DNA of 50,286 nt. Source: Rubrivivax sp. GTDB lineage: Bacteria > Pseudomonadota > Gammaproteobacteria > Burkholderiales > Burkholderiaceae_C. Shown here one piece after another: positions 37,301-44,392 of the stretch. The DNA is taken from the NCBI GenBank assembly GCA_016789955.1, contig JAEUPB010000067.1, positions 1 to 50,286 on the forward strand, read 5' to 3'. Under the pieces are notes generated by a model. The model did not search any database. It had not been told where the DNA came from and saw only the letters and a list, made by a program, of their open reading frames with translations. The translations under genes were made by a program, and so were the position numbers. Each line of letters opens with the position of its first letter. Position 1 is the stretch's first letter.

Positions 37301-37560
37301 TCCGTCACCTGCTCGGCCATCTGCTGCGCACTGGCCCCAGGCCAGAAGGCCTGCACGACCATCGCGCGGAAGGTGAACGGCGGGTCTTCGTCCTGGCCGA
37401 GCTGGAAGTAGGCCGCAAAGCCCAGCACCAGCAGCACGACCATCAGGTAGCGGGTGAGCGCAGGGTGCTCCAGCGCCCAGCGCGAGATGTTGAAGCGTCC
37501 CGGCTGGTCCGACGCGTGGGCTGGCAGCGCGGCGGCTGCGGTGCTCGCAAGAGTGCTCAT
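34366..37560 (-). CDS. RND family efflux permease (AcrB-like)
   Basis: A 1064-residue inner-membrane proton-driven efflux pump of the HAE1/AcrB group. It has the usual N-terminal FNISRWALEHPALTRYLMVVLL helix, two large periplasmic domains and 12 transmembrane helices; the proton-relay acidic residues are visible in TM4 (LIIALGLLVDDAIIAVEMM). It expels drugs or other small molecules together with the adaptor encoded upstream, with 26 bases between the genes. No outer-membrane factor gene follows, so it must borrow one. Start ATG gives MSTLASTAAA. Substrates cannot be inferred. Confidence 0.93.
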   Translation of the reverse strand: MSTLASTAAAALPAHASDQPGRFNISRWALEHPALTRYLMVVLLVLGFAAYFQLGQDEDPPFTFRAMVVQAFWPGASAQQMAEQVTDKIEKTLQEVPHADIIRSYTKPGESLTFLQLKDSSPPKEVANSWYQARKRVGDMRHTLPQGVIGPVFNDDFGDVYGSIFALSADGFSREELRATAERVRQSLLKVPDVAKVEIFGAQAEKIFVEISHKRLAQLGLDMNQVIAQIGAQNAVEGAGVLNAGSENLQVRIGGQFNSVEELRRLPIRAVNPATGAASTLRLSDIADVRRDYVDPPAVKVRHQGQDVIALGISMSKGGDIIALGQALQTAAKSIQADLPVGLELTQVQDQPQAVSRSVGEFVRVLVEAVIVVLAVSFLSLGLHRRTGFPWFRIDVWPGLVVGVTIPLVLAITFVTMYYWGVGLHKISLGSLIIALGLLVDDAIIAVEMMVRKLEEGYDKLRAATFAYEVTSMPMLTGTLITAAGFLPIGLAKSVTGEYTFAIFAVTSAALVISWVVSVYFVPYLGAKLLHTRPKIDHVHGESAGELFDTPFYARFRALVRWCVEHRWVTIGLTVLTFALGIVGMSRVQQQFFPDSSRPEILVDLWLPEGSTIQQSEAIALRFEARMRREPSVATVSLWIGAGVPRFYLPLDQIFPQPNVSQTIVLPKDLAAREALRVRLPEILATEFPEVRGRVKLLPNGPPVPYPVQFRVVGPEASEVRAWADQAKELLRANPNMRGVNDNWNEAIKVLRLTIDQDKARALGVTSQSIAQASRTILSGSTIGQYREGDKLVDIVLRQPADERNAITDLGNAYLPTSSGRSVPLTQVAKIGFSWEPGVIWREGRDFAVTVQGDVVEGVQGATVTAQLWPAMQALAGKMPPGHRIQIAGAVEESSKGQGSILAGLPVMAFIMLTLLVLQLQSTSRAVLVLLTAPMGIAGVAAGLLIFNRPFGFVAMLGFIALAGMIMRNSVILIDQIEQDRRRGLPAWDAIVESAVRRFRPIVLTAAAAVLAMVPLTRSVFWGPMAVAIMGGLIVATALTLLSLPAMYAAWFRVKREGVAVAPG

Positions 37561-37586
37561 GGCTCCCGATCCCTGTGCCCGGCCCC

Positions 37587-38864
37587 TCAGCGCAGCGCCG
37601 GTGCCGGTGCAGCCATCGACGTGGGCCCGGCAGCGGCGCCGTTCACCGCCGGCACACCCGGCCCGGCCGCCTCGCGGGGCTGGAACAGCTTGACCTTCTG
37701 GCCGGGGGTCAGCACGTGCACACCGGCGGTCACCACCACCTGCCCGGTGCCCAGCCCCGATGAGACGAGCACGTCGTTGCCGTCGGCTCCAGCCACGTCG
37801 ATGGGCTGCGGCTTGACGGTCATCGTAGCGGTGTCGACCAGCCACACCGCCGTGCGGCCTTGCTGCTGCATCACTGCCGTCAAAGGCAGGCGCGTGACGC
37901 CTTGGCGCACCGGCAGTGCCACCGAGACGGTAAGCGTCTGGCCCAGTTGCATCTGCGCCGACCCGAGGTCGGCCTTGACCTGGAACGTGCGCGTCACGGG
38001 GTCGGCGGCCGCCGCCACCTCTCGCACCGTGGCCGGCAGCGCCGCCGCGGCACCCCAGGGGCGCACCTGCAGCGCCCCGGCACGGCCGACGAGCGCGCGC
38101 ATGGCGCCGACGCCGTCCTCCGGCACGGCAAACACTGCATCGCGCGGCCCATCGTGGGCCAGCCGCACCACCGGCGCACCGGCGGCCAGCACGGTGCCTG
38201 GCTCGCCGTCCACGGCCGTGACGATGCCCGCAGCAGGGGCGGACAAGGCGGCATGCCCGGCCTGGTTGCGCTGCAGGTCGGCCTGCGCCTTGGCCTGCTC
38301 GGCCTGAGCCCGGGCGGCCTTGAGCGAGGTCTCGCGCCGCTCCAGCTCCCAGGCACTGATGAAGCCCTGGGCGTGCAGATCCTGGAAGCGCCTGAACTCC
38401 GCCGCAGCCAGCTCGTACTGGGTCGCCGCGGCTTGCGCTGCTGCAGCCGCGGCCTCCTGGCCCAGGCGCAGGTCGGCAGCGTCCAGCAAGGCCAGCACCT
38501 GGCCGGCACGCACTCGTTGGCCGACTTCCGCCTGGCGGCTCACGACCTTGCCCCCGACACGGAAGCCCAGGCGCGACTCGGTGCGCGCGCGAACCTCGGC
38601 AGCGAAGTCGTGCGTGCCGCCGGCCGATGAGGACGCGACGGCCATCGTGCGCACGGCCCGGATGGGCTCAGGGGCGGGGGCCGGCTTGGTGCAGGCCGCC
38701 ATCAGCAAGCCGGCCGCTGCCACCGCGAGCGCTGCCGTTGTGCCGCGGCGTGCGACCCGGCCGGGCCGACAGGCTCGGTCCTTTCGCTGCAGCCACGCGG
38801 GAAGCGACACCCTTCCCGTCGCCCAGGTACCGTTGGCTGGATTGGCCGAGCCGCTGCGATGCAT
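37587..38864 (-). CDS. RND efflux periplasmic adaptor (membrane fusion protein)
   Basis: A 425-residue HlyD-like adaptor. A lipobox (LLMAAC, Cys58) marks it as a lipoprotein, though about 40 residues precede the hydrophobic signal, so a later start such as an internal GTG is possible. It has the barrel-sandwich segment (ESRLGFRVGGKVVSRQAEVG), an alpha-hairpin rich in Ala/Gln (about 140-200), the second lipoyl half (LSAPAAGIVTAVDGEPG) and beta-barrel/membrane-proximal domains. I prefer this ATG because AGGGG lies about nine bases before it. It links the permease to an outer-membrane channel. First gene of the operon behind a TetR-type operator. Confidence 0.9.
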   Translation of the reverse strand: MHRSGSANPANGTWATGRVSLPAWLQRKDRACRPGRVARRGTTAALAVAAAGLLMAACTKPAPAPEPIRAVRTMAVASSSAGGTHDFAAEVRARTESRLGFRVGGKVVSRQAEVGQRVRAGQVLALLDAADLRLGQEAAAAAAQAAATQYELAAAEFRRFQDLHAQGFISAWELERRETSLKAARAQAEQAKAQADLQRNQAGHAALSAPAAGIVTAVDGEPGTVLAAGAPVVRLAHDGPRDAVFAVPEDGVGAMRALVGRAGALQVRPWGAAAALPATVREVAAAADPVTRTFQVKADLGSAQMQLGQTLTVSVALPVRQGVTRLPLTAVMQQQGRTAVWLVDTATMTVKPQPIDVAGADGNDVLVSSGLGTGQVVVTAGVHVLTPGQKVKLFQPREAAGPGVPAVNGAAAGPTSMAAPAPALR

Positions 38865-38919
38865 TTCACGCTTCCCCTGCGCTGCCGCGAACGCGGCACC
38901 GCGATACATGTGTCTACTG

Positions 38920-38933
38920 ACTGACCGGTCAGT
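38920..38933. promoter_or_regulatory. Perfect 14-bp TetR-type operator palindrome
   Basis: ACTGACCGGTCAGT is identical to its reverse complement. Palindromes built on GACCGGTC are commonly bound by TetR/AcrR-family repressors before RND operons. It covers the predicted transcription start of the adaptor-permease operon. No tetR gene is present within the window. Confidence 0.7.
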
Positions 38934-38963
38934 AATGTATTGAAGCGCCAATACCCCTGTCAA
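38934..38963 (-). promoter_or_regulatory. Sigma70 promoter of the adaptor-permease operon
   Basis: On the minus strand TTGACA (38958-38963) is followed after 18 bases by TACATT (38934-38939), or after 17 bases by ATACAT. The start of transcription would fall inside the adjacent palindrome, the usual arrangement for repression, leaving a leader of about 60 bases before the adaptor ATG. Confidence 0.7.
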
Positions 38964-39048
38964 CCCGCGTGCCCGTGCCCGCCCAGCAGTGGTCGGGCGC
39001 AGCCCCCCCGGTCCTTGAAGGATCCGGCCGCTTGCCACAATCAACCCC

Positions 39049-39924
39049 GTGAGCGGAACTGAACACTACGAGAACTTCCCGGTTGCCTCCCTGCTATGCC
39101 CTGCGCGGTTGCGCCCGCCGATCCTGGCGATCTACCGCTTTGCGCGAACGGCCGACGACCTGGCTGACGAAGGCACCGCCGGCCCCCAGCAGCGGCTGCA
39201 ATCCCTCGCCCGCTACCGCACGGCGCTGGTCCGGGCCTGCGCCGTGCCGCGCATGCAGCCACCGGCCACCGCCGACGCATGGCCCGAGGTGTTCCTGCCG
39301 CTGGCCGAGGAAATCGCCGAATTCAAGTTGCCACCTCCGCTGCTGCACGCGCTGCTCGATGCCTTCGAGCAAGACGTGCACAACCCGGTCTATGCCGATC
39401 GCGCAGCGCTGCAGGCGTACTGCCGCCGCTCGGCCAACCCCATCGGCCGCTTGCTGCTGCAGCTGTACGGCGTGACCGACGAGCTGTCGGCCGCGCGCTC
39501 CGATGACCTCTGCACCGCGCTGCAGCTCATCAACTTCTGGCAGGACCTCAGCATCGACATCCCGCGCGGCCGCCACTACGTGCCCGACGAGGATTGCGCC
39601 CGCCATGGCGTGACGCGCGAGGAGCTTGCTGCCGGCCGGGACGGCGCCCGTGTGCGCGCGCTCGTGCGCGACCTGTGCACTTGGGCCGAGGAGCTGCTGC
39701 ACCGCGGCGCGCCGCTGGCCATGCAGCTGGGCGGACGCGCCGGCCTCGAACTGCGCCTGGTCGTCCAGGGCGGGCTGCGCATCTTGCAGCAGATCGACGC
39801 ACTCGAGTTTGGCACCCTGGCGGCGCGGCCGCGGCTGGCGGCCATCGACTGGCCGCGGCTGGCCTGGCGTGCCCTCTGGATGAGGGCAGGACCTGTCGGC
39901 GACGCGACCGGCGTGTTGCGATGA
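39049..39924 (+). CDS. hpnC: Squalene synthase-like protein HpnC
   Basis: A 291-residue trans-isoprenyl diphosphate synthase-fold protein of the HpnC group. It starts at GTG and shows ENFPVASLLCPARLRPPILAIYRFARTADDLADE with the first Asp-rich motif, and LINFWQDLSIDIPRGRHYVP with the second. In the HpnCDE route two farnesyl diphosphates are joined to presqualene diphosphate (HpnD), converted to hydroxysqualene (HpnC) and reduced to squalene (HpnE) for hopanoids. Its stop overlaps the hpnD start (ATGA), indicating coupled translation. It is divergent from the efflux operon. Confidence 0.92.
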   Translation: MSGTEHYENFPVASLLCPARLRPPILAIYRFARTADDLADEGTAGPQQRLQSLARYRTALVRACAVPRMQPPATADAWPEVFLPLAEEIAEFKLPPPLLHALLDAFEQDVHNPVYADRAALQAYCRRSANPIGRLLLQLYGVTDELSAARSDDLCTALQLINFWQDLSIDIPRGRHYVPDEDCARHGVTREELAAGRDGARVRALVRDLCTWAEELLHRGAPLAMQLGGRAGLELRLVVQGGLRILQQIDALEFGTLAARPRLAAIDWPRLAWRALWMRAGPVGDATGVLR

Positions 39925-40769
39925 CCCCGGAGCAGTACGTCCAGGACAAAGCCGCACGCAGCGGCTCTTCGTTCTACTACGCGTTCCTGTTCCTGCCGCC
40001 GCCGCGGCGGGCCGCCATCACTGCCTTCTACGCCTTCTGCCGCGAGGTGGATGACGTGGTCGACGAGGTCGGCGAGCCGGGTGTGGCGGCCGCCAAGCTG
40101 CAGTGGTGGCGCGACGAGGTGGCCGCGGCGTTTCGCGGCGCGCCCACGCATCCGGTGATGCGGGCGCTGCAGCCGCACCAGGCTCCCTTCGGCATCGACG
40201 CCGGGCACCTGCTGGCGGTCATCGATGGCTGCCAGGTGGACCTCGAGCAGTCGCGCTTCCTCGACTTCGCCGGACTGCAGCGCTACTGCCACCTGGTGGC
40301 CGGCGTGGTGGGCGAGGTCGCCGCGAACATCTTCGGGCGCACCCACCCGGGCACGCTGACTTACGCGCACCGCCTGGGCGAGGCAATGCAGCTGACCAAC
40401 ATCATCCGCGACGTCGGCGAAGACGCGCGCCGCGGCCGCATCTACCTGCCGCTGGACGAATTGAAGCGCTTCGAGGTGAAGCCCACGGAGATCCTGCAGC
40501 GCCAGGCCCCCTGGGGCTACAGCGAGCGCTTCACGGCGCTGATGCGATTCCAGGCCGAACGGGCTCATGCCGCCTACGCCAGCGCAATGGCGGCGCTGCC
40601 GGAGGTGGACCGCGAGCGCCAGAAGCCCGGCCTGATGATGGCCAACATCTATCGCACGCTGCTGCGCGACATCGAGCGCGACGGCTTTCGCGTGCTGCAC
40701 CAGCGCACCACGATCACGCCGCTGCGCAAGCTGTGGATCGCGGCGCGCACGCACCTGGAGGGTCGCTAG
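39921..40769 (+). CDS. hpnD: Presqualene diphosphate synthase HpnD
   Basis: A 282-residue squalene/phytoene synthase family enzyme of the HpnD group. The first substrate-binding motif is in FYAFCREVDDVVDEV (about 34-48), the second in LTNIIRDVGEDARRGRIYLP, and the N terminus YVQDKAARSGSSFYYAFLFLP is typical. It should condense two farnesyl diphosphates to presqualene diphosphate. Its ATG overlaps the hpnC stop by four bases, and hpnE begins 44 bases downstream. Confidence 0.94.
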   Translation: MTPEQYVQDKAARSGSSFYYAFLFLPPPRRAAITAFYAFCREVDDVVDEVGEPGVAAAKLQWWRDEVAAAFRGAPTHPVMRALQPHQAPFGIDAGHLLAVIDGCQVDLEQSRFLDFAGLQRYCHLVAGVVGEVAANIFGRTHPGTLTYAHRLGEAMQLTNIIRDVGEDARRGRIYLPLDELKRFEVKPTEILQRQAPWGYSERFTALMRFQAERAHAAYASAMAALPEVDRERQKPGLMMANIYRTLLRDIERDGFRVLHQRTTITPLRKLWIAARTHLEGR

Positions 40770-40813
40770 GTGTCGACTGCCGGCTGCGCCGCCTTTCGCA
40801 GGCTCGCGCCGCA

Positions 40814-42127
40814 ATGACCCGGCGCATTGCCATCGTCGGCGGGGGCTGGGCGGGCTTGGCCGCGGCCGTGCGGGCCGTGCAGGCAGGTCAGCGCGTCACG
40901 CTCTTCGAGATGGCCCAACAGCTGGGCGGGCGGGCGCGCAGTGTGCCGCCGGCCAGTCAGGACATGGCCGGCCCTGAGGCCGCCGTGGCATTGGACAACG
41001 GGCAGCACATCCTCATCGGCGCCTACCGGCGCACGCTCGACCTGATGCGCACCGTGGGCGCGCGCGAAGAAGAACTGCTGCAGCGCCGGCCGCTCGAGCT
41101 GCGCTTTGCCGATGGACGCGGGCTGGCGCTGCCCCGCGGCCCGGTGTGGGTGGCCTTCGTGCGCGCGGTGGCGGGCTGCGCGGGCTGGAACTGGAACGAT
41201 CGCTCGGCCCTCATCCGCGCCGCGGCCGGCTGGGCGCTGGACCGCTTTCGCTGCGACCCGGCGCTCACCGTCGACGCACTGTGCGCCGGCCTGCCCCCGG
41301 CTGTGAGGCAGCTGTTGATCGACCCACTGTGCGTGGCGGCGCTGAACACCCCGGCACGCGAAGCCAGCGCTGCCGTGATGCTGCGTGTGCTGCGCGATGC
41401 GCTCTTCGGCGGCCGTGGGGCCGCGGACCTGCTGCTGCCGCGTCGGCCGCTGGGCGAGCTGCTGCCAGGGCCCGCGGGGCAATGGTTGGCCAGCCGAGGG
41501 GCCGCCGTGCAGTTGGGGCGGCGAGTGACGGCGGTGCAGCGGATCGGCCCGGCCCGCGGCGGCGGCTGGTCGGTGGCGGGCGAACCGTTCGATGGCGTGG
41601 TGCTGGCCGTCCCGCCCGCCGAGGCCGCGCGGCTGACGATGCCGCTGGCCTCGGGCTGGGCGACGATCGCCCAGGGCCTGCGCTACGAGCCGATCGCCAC
41701 CGTTTACCTCGAATGCCCCGGTGCCCGGCTGCCGGCACCGATGACGGCGCTCGTCGAGGGCTTGGCGGCACCGGCCCAGTTCGCCTTCGACCACGGGGCC
41801 CTGGGTGGCGCGGCGGGGCGCTTCGCCTTCGTCGTCAGCGGGGCTGCGCCCTGGGTGGAGCGTGGGAGTGGCGCGCTTGCCGCGGCGGTCATCGACCAGG
41901 CCCGCACCGCCATGCCGGCAGGCACCTGGCCCGCCTCGCCGAAGCTGGCCAAGGTGCTTGTGGAGCGGCGGGCGACCTTCCGCTGCACGCCCGGCTTGAG
42001 GCGCCCCCCGGCGCCCATCCTCGGCGGGCTGGTCGCGGCGGGAGACTACGTCGCCGGCCCTTACCCGGCCACGCTCGAGGGGGCGGTGCTGTCAGGCGAG
42101 GCGGCCGTCCAGGCCCTGGAACGATGA
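40814..42127 (+). CDS. hpnE: Hydroxysqualene dehydroxylase HpnE
   Basis: A 437-residue FAD-dependent amine-oxidase-fold enzyme. The N-terminal dinucleotide-binding motif is IAIVGGGWAGLAAAVRA (5-21), followed by LFEMAQQLGGRARSV, and the C-terminal FAD contact is GGLVAAGDYVAGPYPATLEGAVLSG. HpnE reduces hydroxysqualene to squalene. The start ATG gives MTRRIAIVGGG. The squalene-hopene cyclase gene (shc/hpnF) is not in the window. The IclR-type regulator gene begins 92 bases downstream on the same strand. Confidence 0.92.
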   Translation: MTRRIAIVGGGWAGLAAAVRAVQAGQRVTLFEMAQQLGGRARSVPPASQDMAGPEAAVALDNGQHILIGAYRRTLDLMRTVGAREEELLQRRPLELRFADGRGLALPRGPVWVAFVRAVAGCAGWNWNDRSALIRAAAGWALDRFRCDPALTVDALCAGLPPAVRQLLIDPLCVAALNTPAREASAAVMLRVLRDALFGGRGAADLLLPRRPLGELLPGPAGQWLASRGAAVQLGRRVTAVQRIGPARGGGWSVAGEPFDGVVLAVPPAEAARLTMPLASGWATIAQGLRYEPIATVYLECPGARLPAPMTALVEGLAAPAQFAFDHGALGGAAGRFAFVVSGAAPWVERGSGALAAAVIDQARTAMPAGTWPASPKLAKVLVERRATFRCTPGLRRPPAPILGGLVAAGDYVAGPYPATLEGAVLSGEAAVQALER

Positions 42128-42165
42128 ACTCGGCACCGGTTGACTTTTCGGGATACAGCTCACGC

Positions 42166-42180
42166 TTCCGCGATGCAGAA
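42166..42180. promoter_or_regulatory. Candidate IclR-type operator
   Basis: TTCCGCGATGCAGAA has the symmetric form TTCnGCnnnGCnGAA and lies 39 bases before the iclR start codon. Imperfect palindromes of the type TTCCGC-n-GCGGAA are frequent near IclR-family genes, so this may be an autoregulatory site. The symmetry is seen directly; the assignment is inference. Confidence 0.4.
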
Positions 42181-42219
42181 TAGGGTTCAGGCGCATTCGC
42201 GCAGACCTGCACCGCCATC

Positions 42220-42999
42220 ATGAATCGCAAGGATCCGCACACCCCGACGATCCAGGTTCTCGGGCGCGCCTTCGCGCTGCTCGACATGCTGGCCGAGCAG
42301 GCCGACCCGGTGACGCTGAAGGAGATCAGCGAGCGCACCGGGCTGCACCCTTCCACGGCGCACCGGATCCTCAACGACCTGACCATCGGCCGCTACGTCG
42401 ACCGGCCCCAGGCCGGCAGCTACCGCCTGGGCATGCGTCTTCTCGAGCTGGGCAACCTCGTCAAGGCGCGACTGGACGTGCGCGACGCGGCGATCGGCCC
42501 GATGCGCGAACTGCACAAGCTGACGCACCAGCCGGTGAACCTCTCGGTGCGACAGGGCGACGAGATCGTCTACATCGAGCGCGCCTACAGCGAGCGCTCG
42601 GGCATGCAGGTGGTGCGCACCGTGGGCGGCCGCGCCCCGCTGCATCTGACTTCCGTGGGCAAGCTGTTCCTGGCCGCCGACGACCCGGCACGCGTGCGCG
42701 CCTATGCCGTGCGCACCGGGCTCACCGGCCACACGCGCAACAGCATCACCGAGATCTCCCGCCTGGAGCGCGAACTGGCCGGCGTGCGTACCAGCGGCAC
42801 CGCGCGCGACGACGAAGAGCTCGAGCTCGGCGTGCGCTGCATGGCTTCGGGCGTGCACGACGACCAGGGCCGGCTGGTGGCCGGCCTGTCCATCTCGGCA
42901 CCGGCCGACCGCCTGGAAGAAGCGTGGCTCGCGCGGGTCAAGGCCACCGCGCAGCAGATCTCCGAGTCGCTCGGCTACCGCAGCGCTGGCACCGCCTGA
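42220..42999 (+). CDS. IclR family transcriptional regulator
   Basis: A 259-residue regulator with an N-terminal winged helix-turn-helix (about 8-70; VTLKEISERTGLHPSTAHRILNDLTIGRYV) and a C-terminal effector-binding domain (about 85-250; IVYIERAYSERSGMQVVRTVGGRAPLHLTSVGKLFLA and HDDQGRLVAGLSISAP are typical). IclR proteins sense small catabolic or central-metabolic acids. The regulated genes are not clear; the upstream hpn genes are on the same strand but are not usual IclR targets. Its last 25 bases overlap the 3' end of the convergent endopeptidase gene. Confidence 0.93.
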   Translation: MNRKDPHTPTIQVLGRAFALLDMLAEQADPVTLKEISERTGLHPSTAHRILNDLTIGRYVDRPQAGSYRLGMRLLELGNLVKARLDVRDAAIGPMRELHKLTHQPVNLSVRQGDEIVYIERAYSERSGMQVVRTVGGRAPLHLTSVGKLFLAADDPARVRAYAVRTGLTGHTRNSITEISRLERELAGVRTSGTARDDEELELGVRCMASGVHDDQGRLVAGLSISAPADRLEEAWLARVKATAQQISESLGYRSAGTA

Positions 43000-44252
43000 T
43001 CTGGCACACCTGAAGGCCGCCCAGGCGCCGGCATTTCCGCGGTGCCACCGGCAGGCGCCGTGCCCGACACCACGGCAACCGCTGCGGCAGTTGTTGCAGC
43101 GGGGCCGGCAGCGTTCGCCGTGGCGTCCGCAGCCGGCGAGGAGCCTTTCGCATCCGGAGCACCCCCGATCGACTCGGGCCCGCCTTCCATCTTGCGCGGG
43201 CCTGCGGGCAGGCTGGCCTGCAGCCAGCGGCGCAGGCGCTCGGCATCGGCGATGCGGGAATAGCGCCCCGCGCTGTCCAGCAGCACCATGGTCAGGTGGC
43301 GCCCTGCCATCGTCGCGCGCATCACCACACACCGGCCGGCGGCGGCGATGTAGCCGGTCTTCTGCACCGCGATCTCCCACTCGGGGTGGCGCACGAGGCC
43401 GTTGGTGTTGCGGAACACCATGCGCTGCCGGCCGCTGCCAACCCGCATCTCGTCTGACGTGGAGTAGTCGCGGATCAGCGGGTGGCTTGCGGCGGCGCTG
43501 ACCAGCCTGGCCAGATCCTGCGCGCTCGACCGGTTCTCGCTCGACAACCCGGTCGGCTCCACGTATCTCGTGTCGCGCATGCCGAGCACCTGAGCCTTGG
43601 CGTTCATCGCCTGCACGAAGGCCGCTTTGCCGCCCGGATGGTGGCGCCCCAGCGCGTGGGCGGCGCGGTTCTCCGAAGCCATGAGAGCCAGCCGGAGCAT
43701 CTCGTCGCGGCTGAGCTGCGCGCCCGGCGCGAGACGGCGGCGCTGGTTGGAACCCGCGGTGGCGCGCACGTCCTCGACGCTGACGGTCAACTCCTCGGAG
43801 AGCGAGCTACCCGACTCCACGACGACCAGCGCCGTCATCAGCTTGGTGATCGACGCGATCGGCAGTACCGCCTGGGAGTTCTTGCTGAACAGCACCTCGT
43901 TGGAGTCGCTGTCCACCACCAACGCCACCGCTGAGCGCAGGTCGAGTCCGTCGTCGACCGCGTGCAGGCCGGCCTGCGTGCCGACCGAGGGCGCCGCCGG
44001 CACGGCGGCGCGCCGTGCCGGCGCGCGAGCCGTACTGGCGCGCGGCCCGGGTCTTGCCGTGGGGTGCGCAGCCCGCGCCAAAGGTTCCTGCGGCGCGGCC
44101 GCAGCCCGCTGCATGGCCACCGCCTGCGAACCTGCTGCCGCAGCCGGCCCACCCGACACCAGGGACCACGCCAACGAGACCAGCGCCAGGCGGACCATCG
44201 CTCTGCCCGGGCGGAGCGGGCGGGGTATCAGCGGCCGATTCACTTCGGGCAT
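42975..44252 (-). CDS. PbpG-type D-alanyl-D-alanine endopeptidase (PBP7-like)
   Basis: A 425-residue serine hydrolase of the S11 family. A signal peptide (hydrophobic VRLALVSLAWSLVSGGPAAAA) is followed by an Ala/Pro/Arg-rich linker (about 41-92) and the catalytic domain with Ser134-x-x-Lys137 (SITK), Ser193-Glu-Asn (SEN) and Lys298-Thr-Gly (KTG). MASENRAAHALGRHHPGG is typical of PBP7/PbpG, which cleaves peptide cross-links in the periplasm. A tail of about 70 residues, rich in Ala, Pro and Gly, extends the C terminus and overlaps the iclR gene. An internal ATG 18 codons later is an alternative start. Confidence 0.9.
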   Translation of the reverse strand: MPEVNRPLIPRPLRPGRAMVRLALVSLAWSLVSGGPAAAAGSQAVAMQRAAAAPQEPLARAAHPTARPGPRASTARAPARRAAVPAAPSVGTQAGLHAVDDGLDLRSAVALVVDSDSNEVLFSKNSQAVLPIASITKLMTALVVVESGSSLSEELTVSVEDVRATAGSNQRRRLAPGAQLSRDEMLRLALMASENRAAHALGRHHPGGKAAFVQAMNAKAQVLGMRDTRYVEPTGLSSENRSSAQDLARLVSAAASHPLIRDYSTSDEMRVGSGRQRMVFRNTNGLVRHPEWEIAVQKTGYIAAAGRCVVMRATMAGRHLTMVLLDSAGRYSRIADAERLRRWLQASLPAGPRKMEGGPESIGGAPDAKGSSPAADATANAAGPAATTAAAVAVVSGTAPAGGTAEMPAPGRPSGVPDQAVPALR

Positions 44253-44282
44253 ATGGGGGCAGGCGCCGACGGGACGGCCGCG

Positions 44283-44312
44283 AGTGTAGCCACGAAACCG
44301 GAAGTTCTTCAA
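44283..44312 (-). promoter_or_regulatory. Candidate promoter of the endopeptidase gene
   Basis: On the minus strand TTGAAG (44307-44312) and TACACT (44283-44288) are 18 bases apart, within an A/T-rich stretch between leuA and the endopeptidase gene. Transcription would begin near 44277, about 25 bases before the ATG. Confidence 0.5.
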
Positions 44313-44392
44313 CAAAATTAACAACTTGCAGCCACTACTTGATGAAATCGTTTCACTCCCTCCGGGGCAGATTGCGCACCGCCCGCGATCCC

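Noticed and set aside
34240-38307. Very long open frame on the plus strand opposite the RND permease and adaptor
   Set aside because: It is rich in His, Arg, Gln and Ala with no domain pattern, and mirrors the GC-biased codons of the real minus-strand genes.
44343-44355. TGAAATCGTTTCA palindrome downstream of leuA
   Set aside because: It resembles a LacI-family operator but lacks the even 14-base symmetry, and it lies over 50 bases upstream of the predicted endopeptidase promoter; chance is likely.
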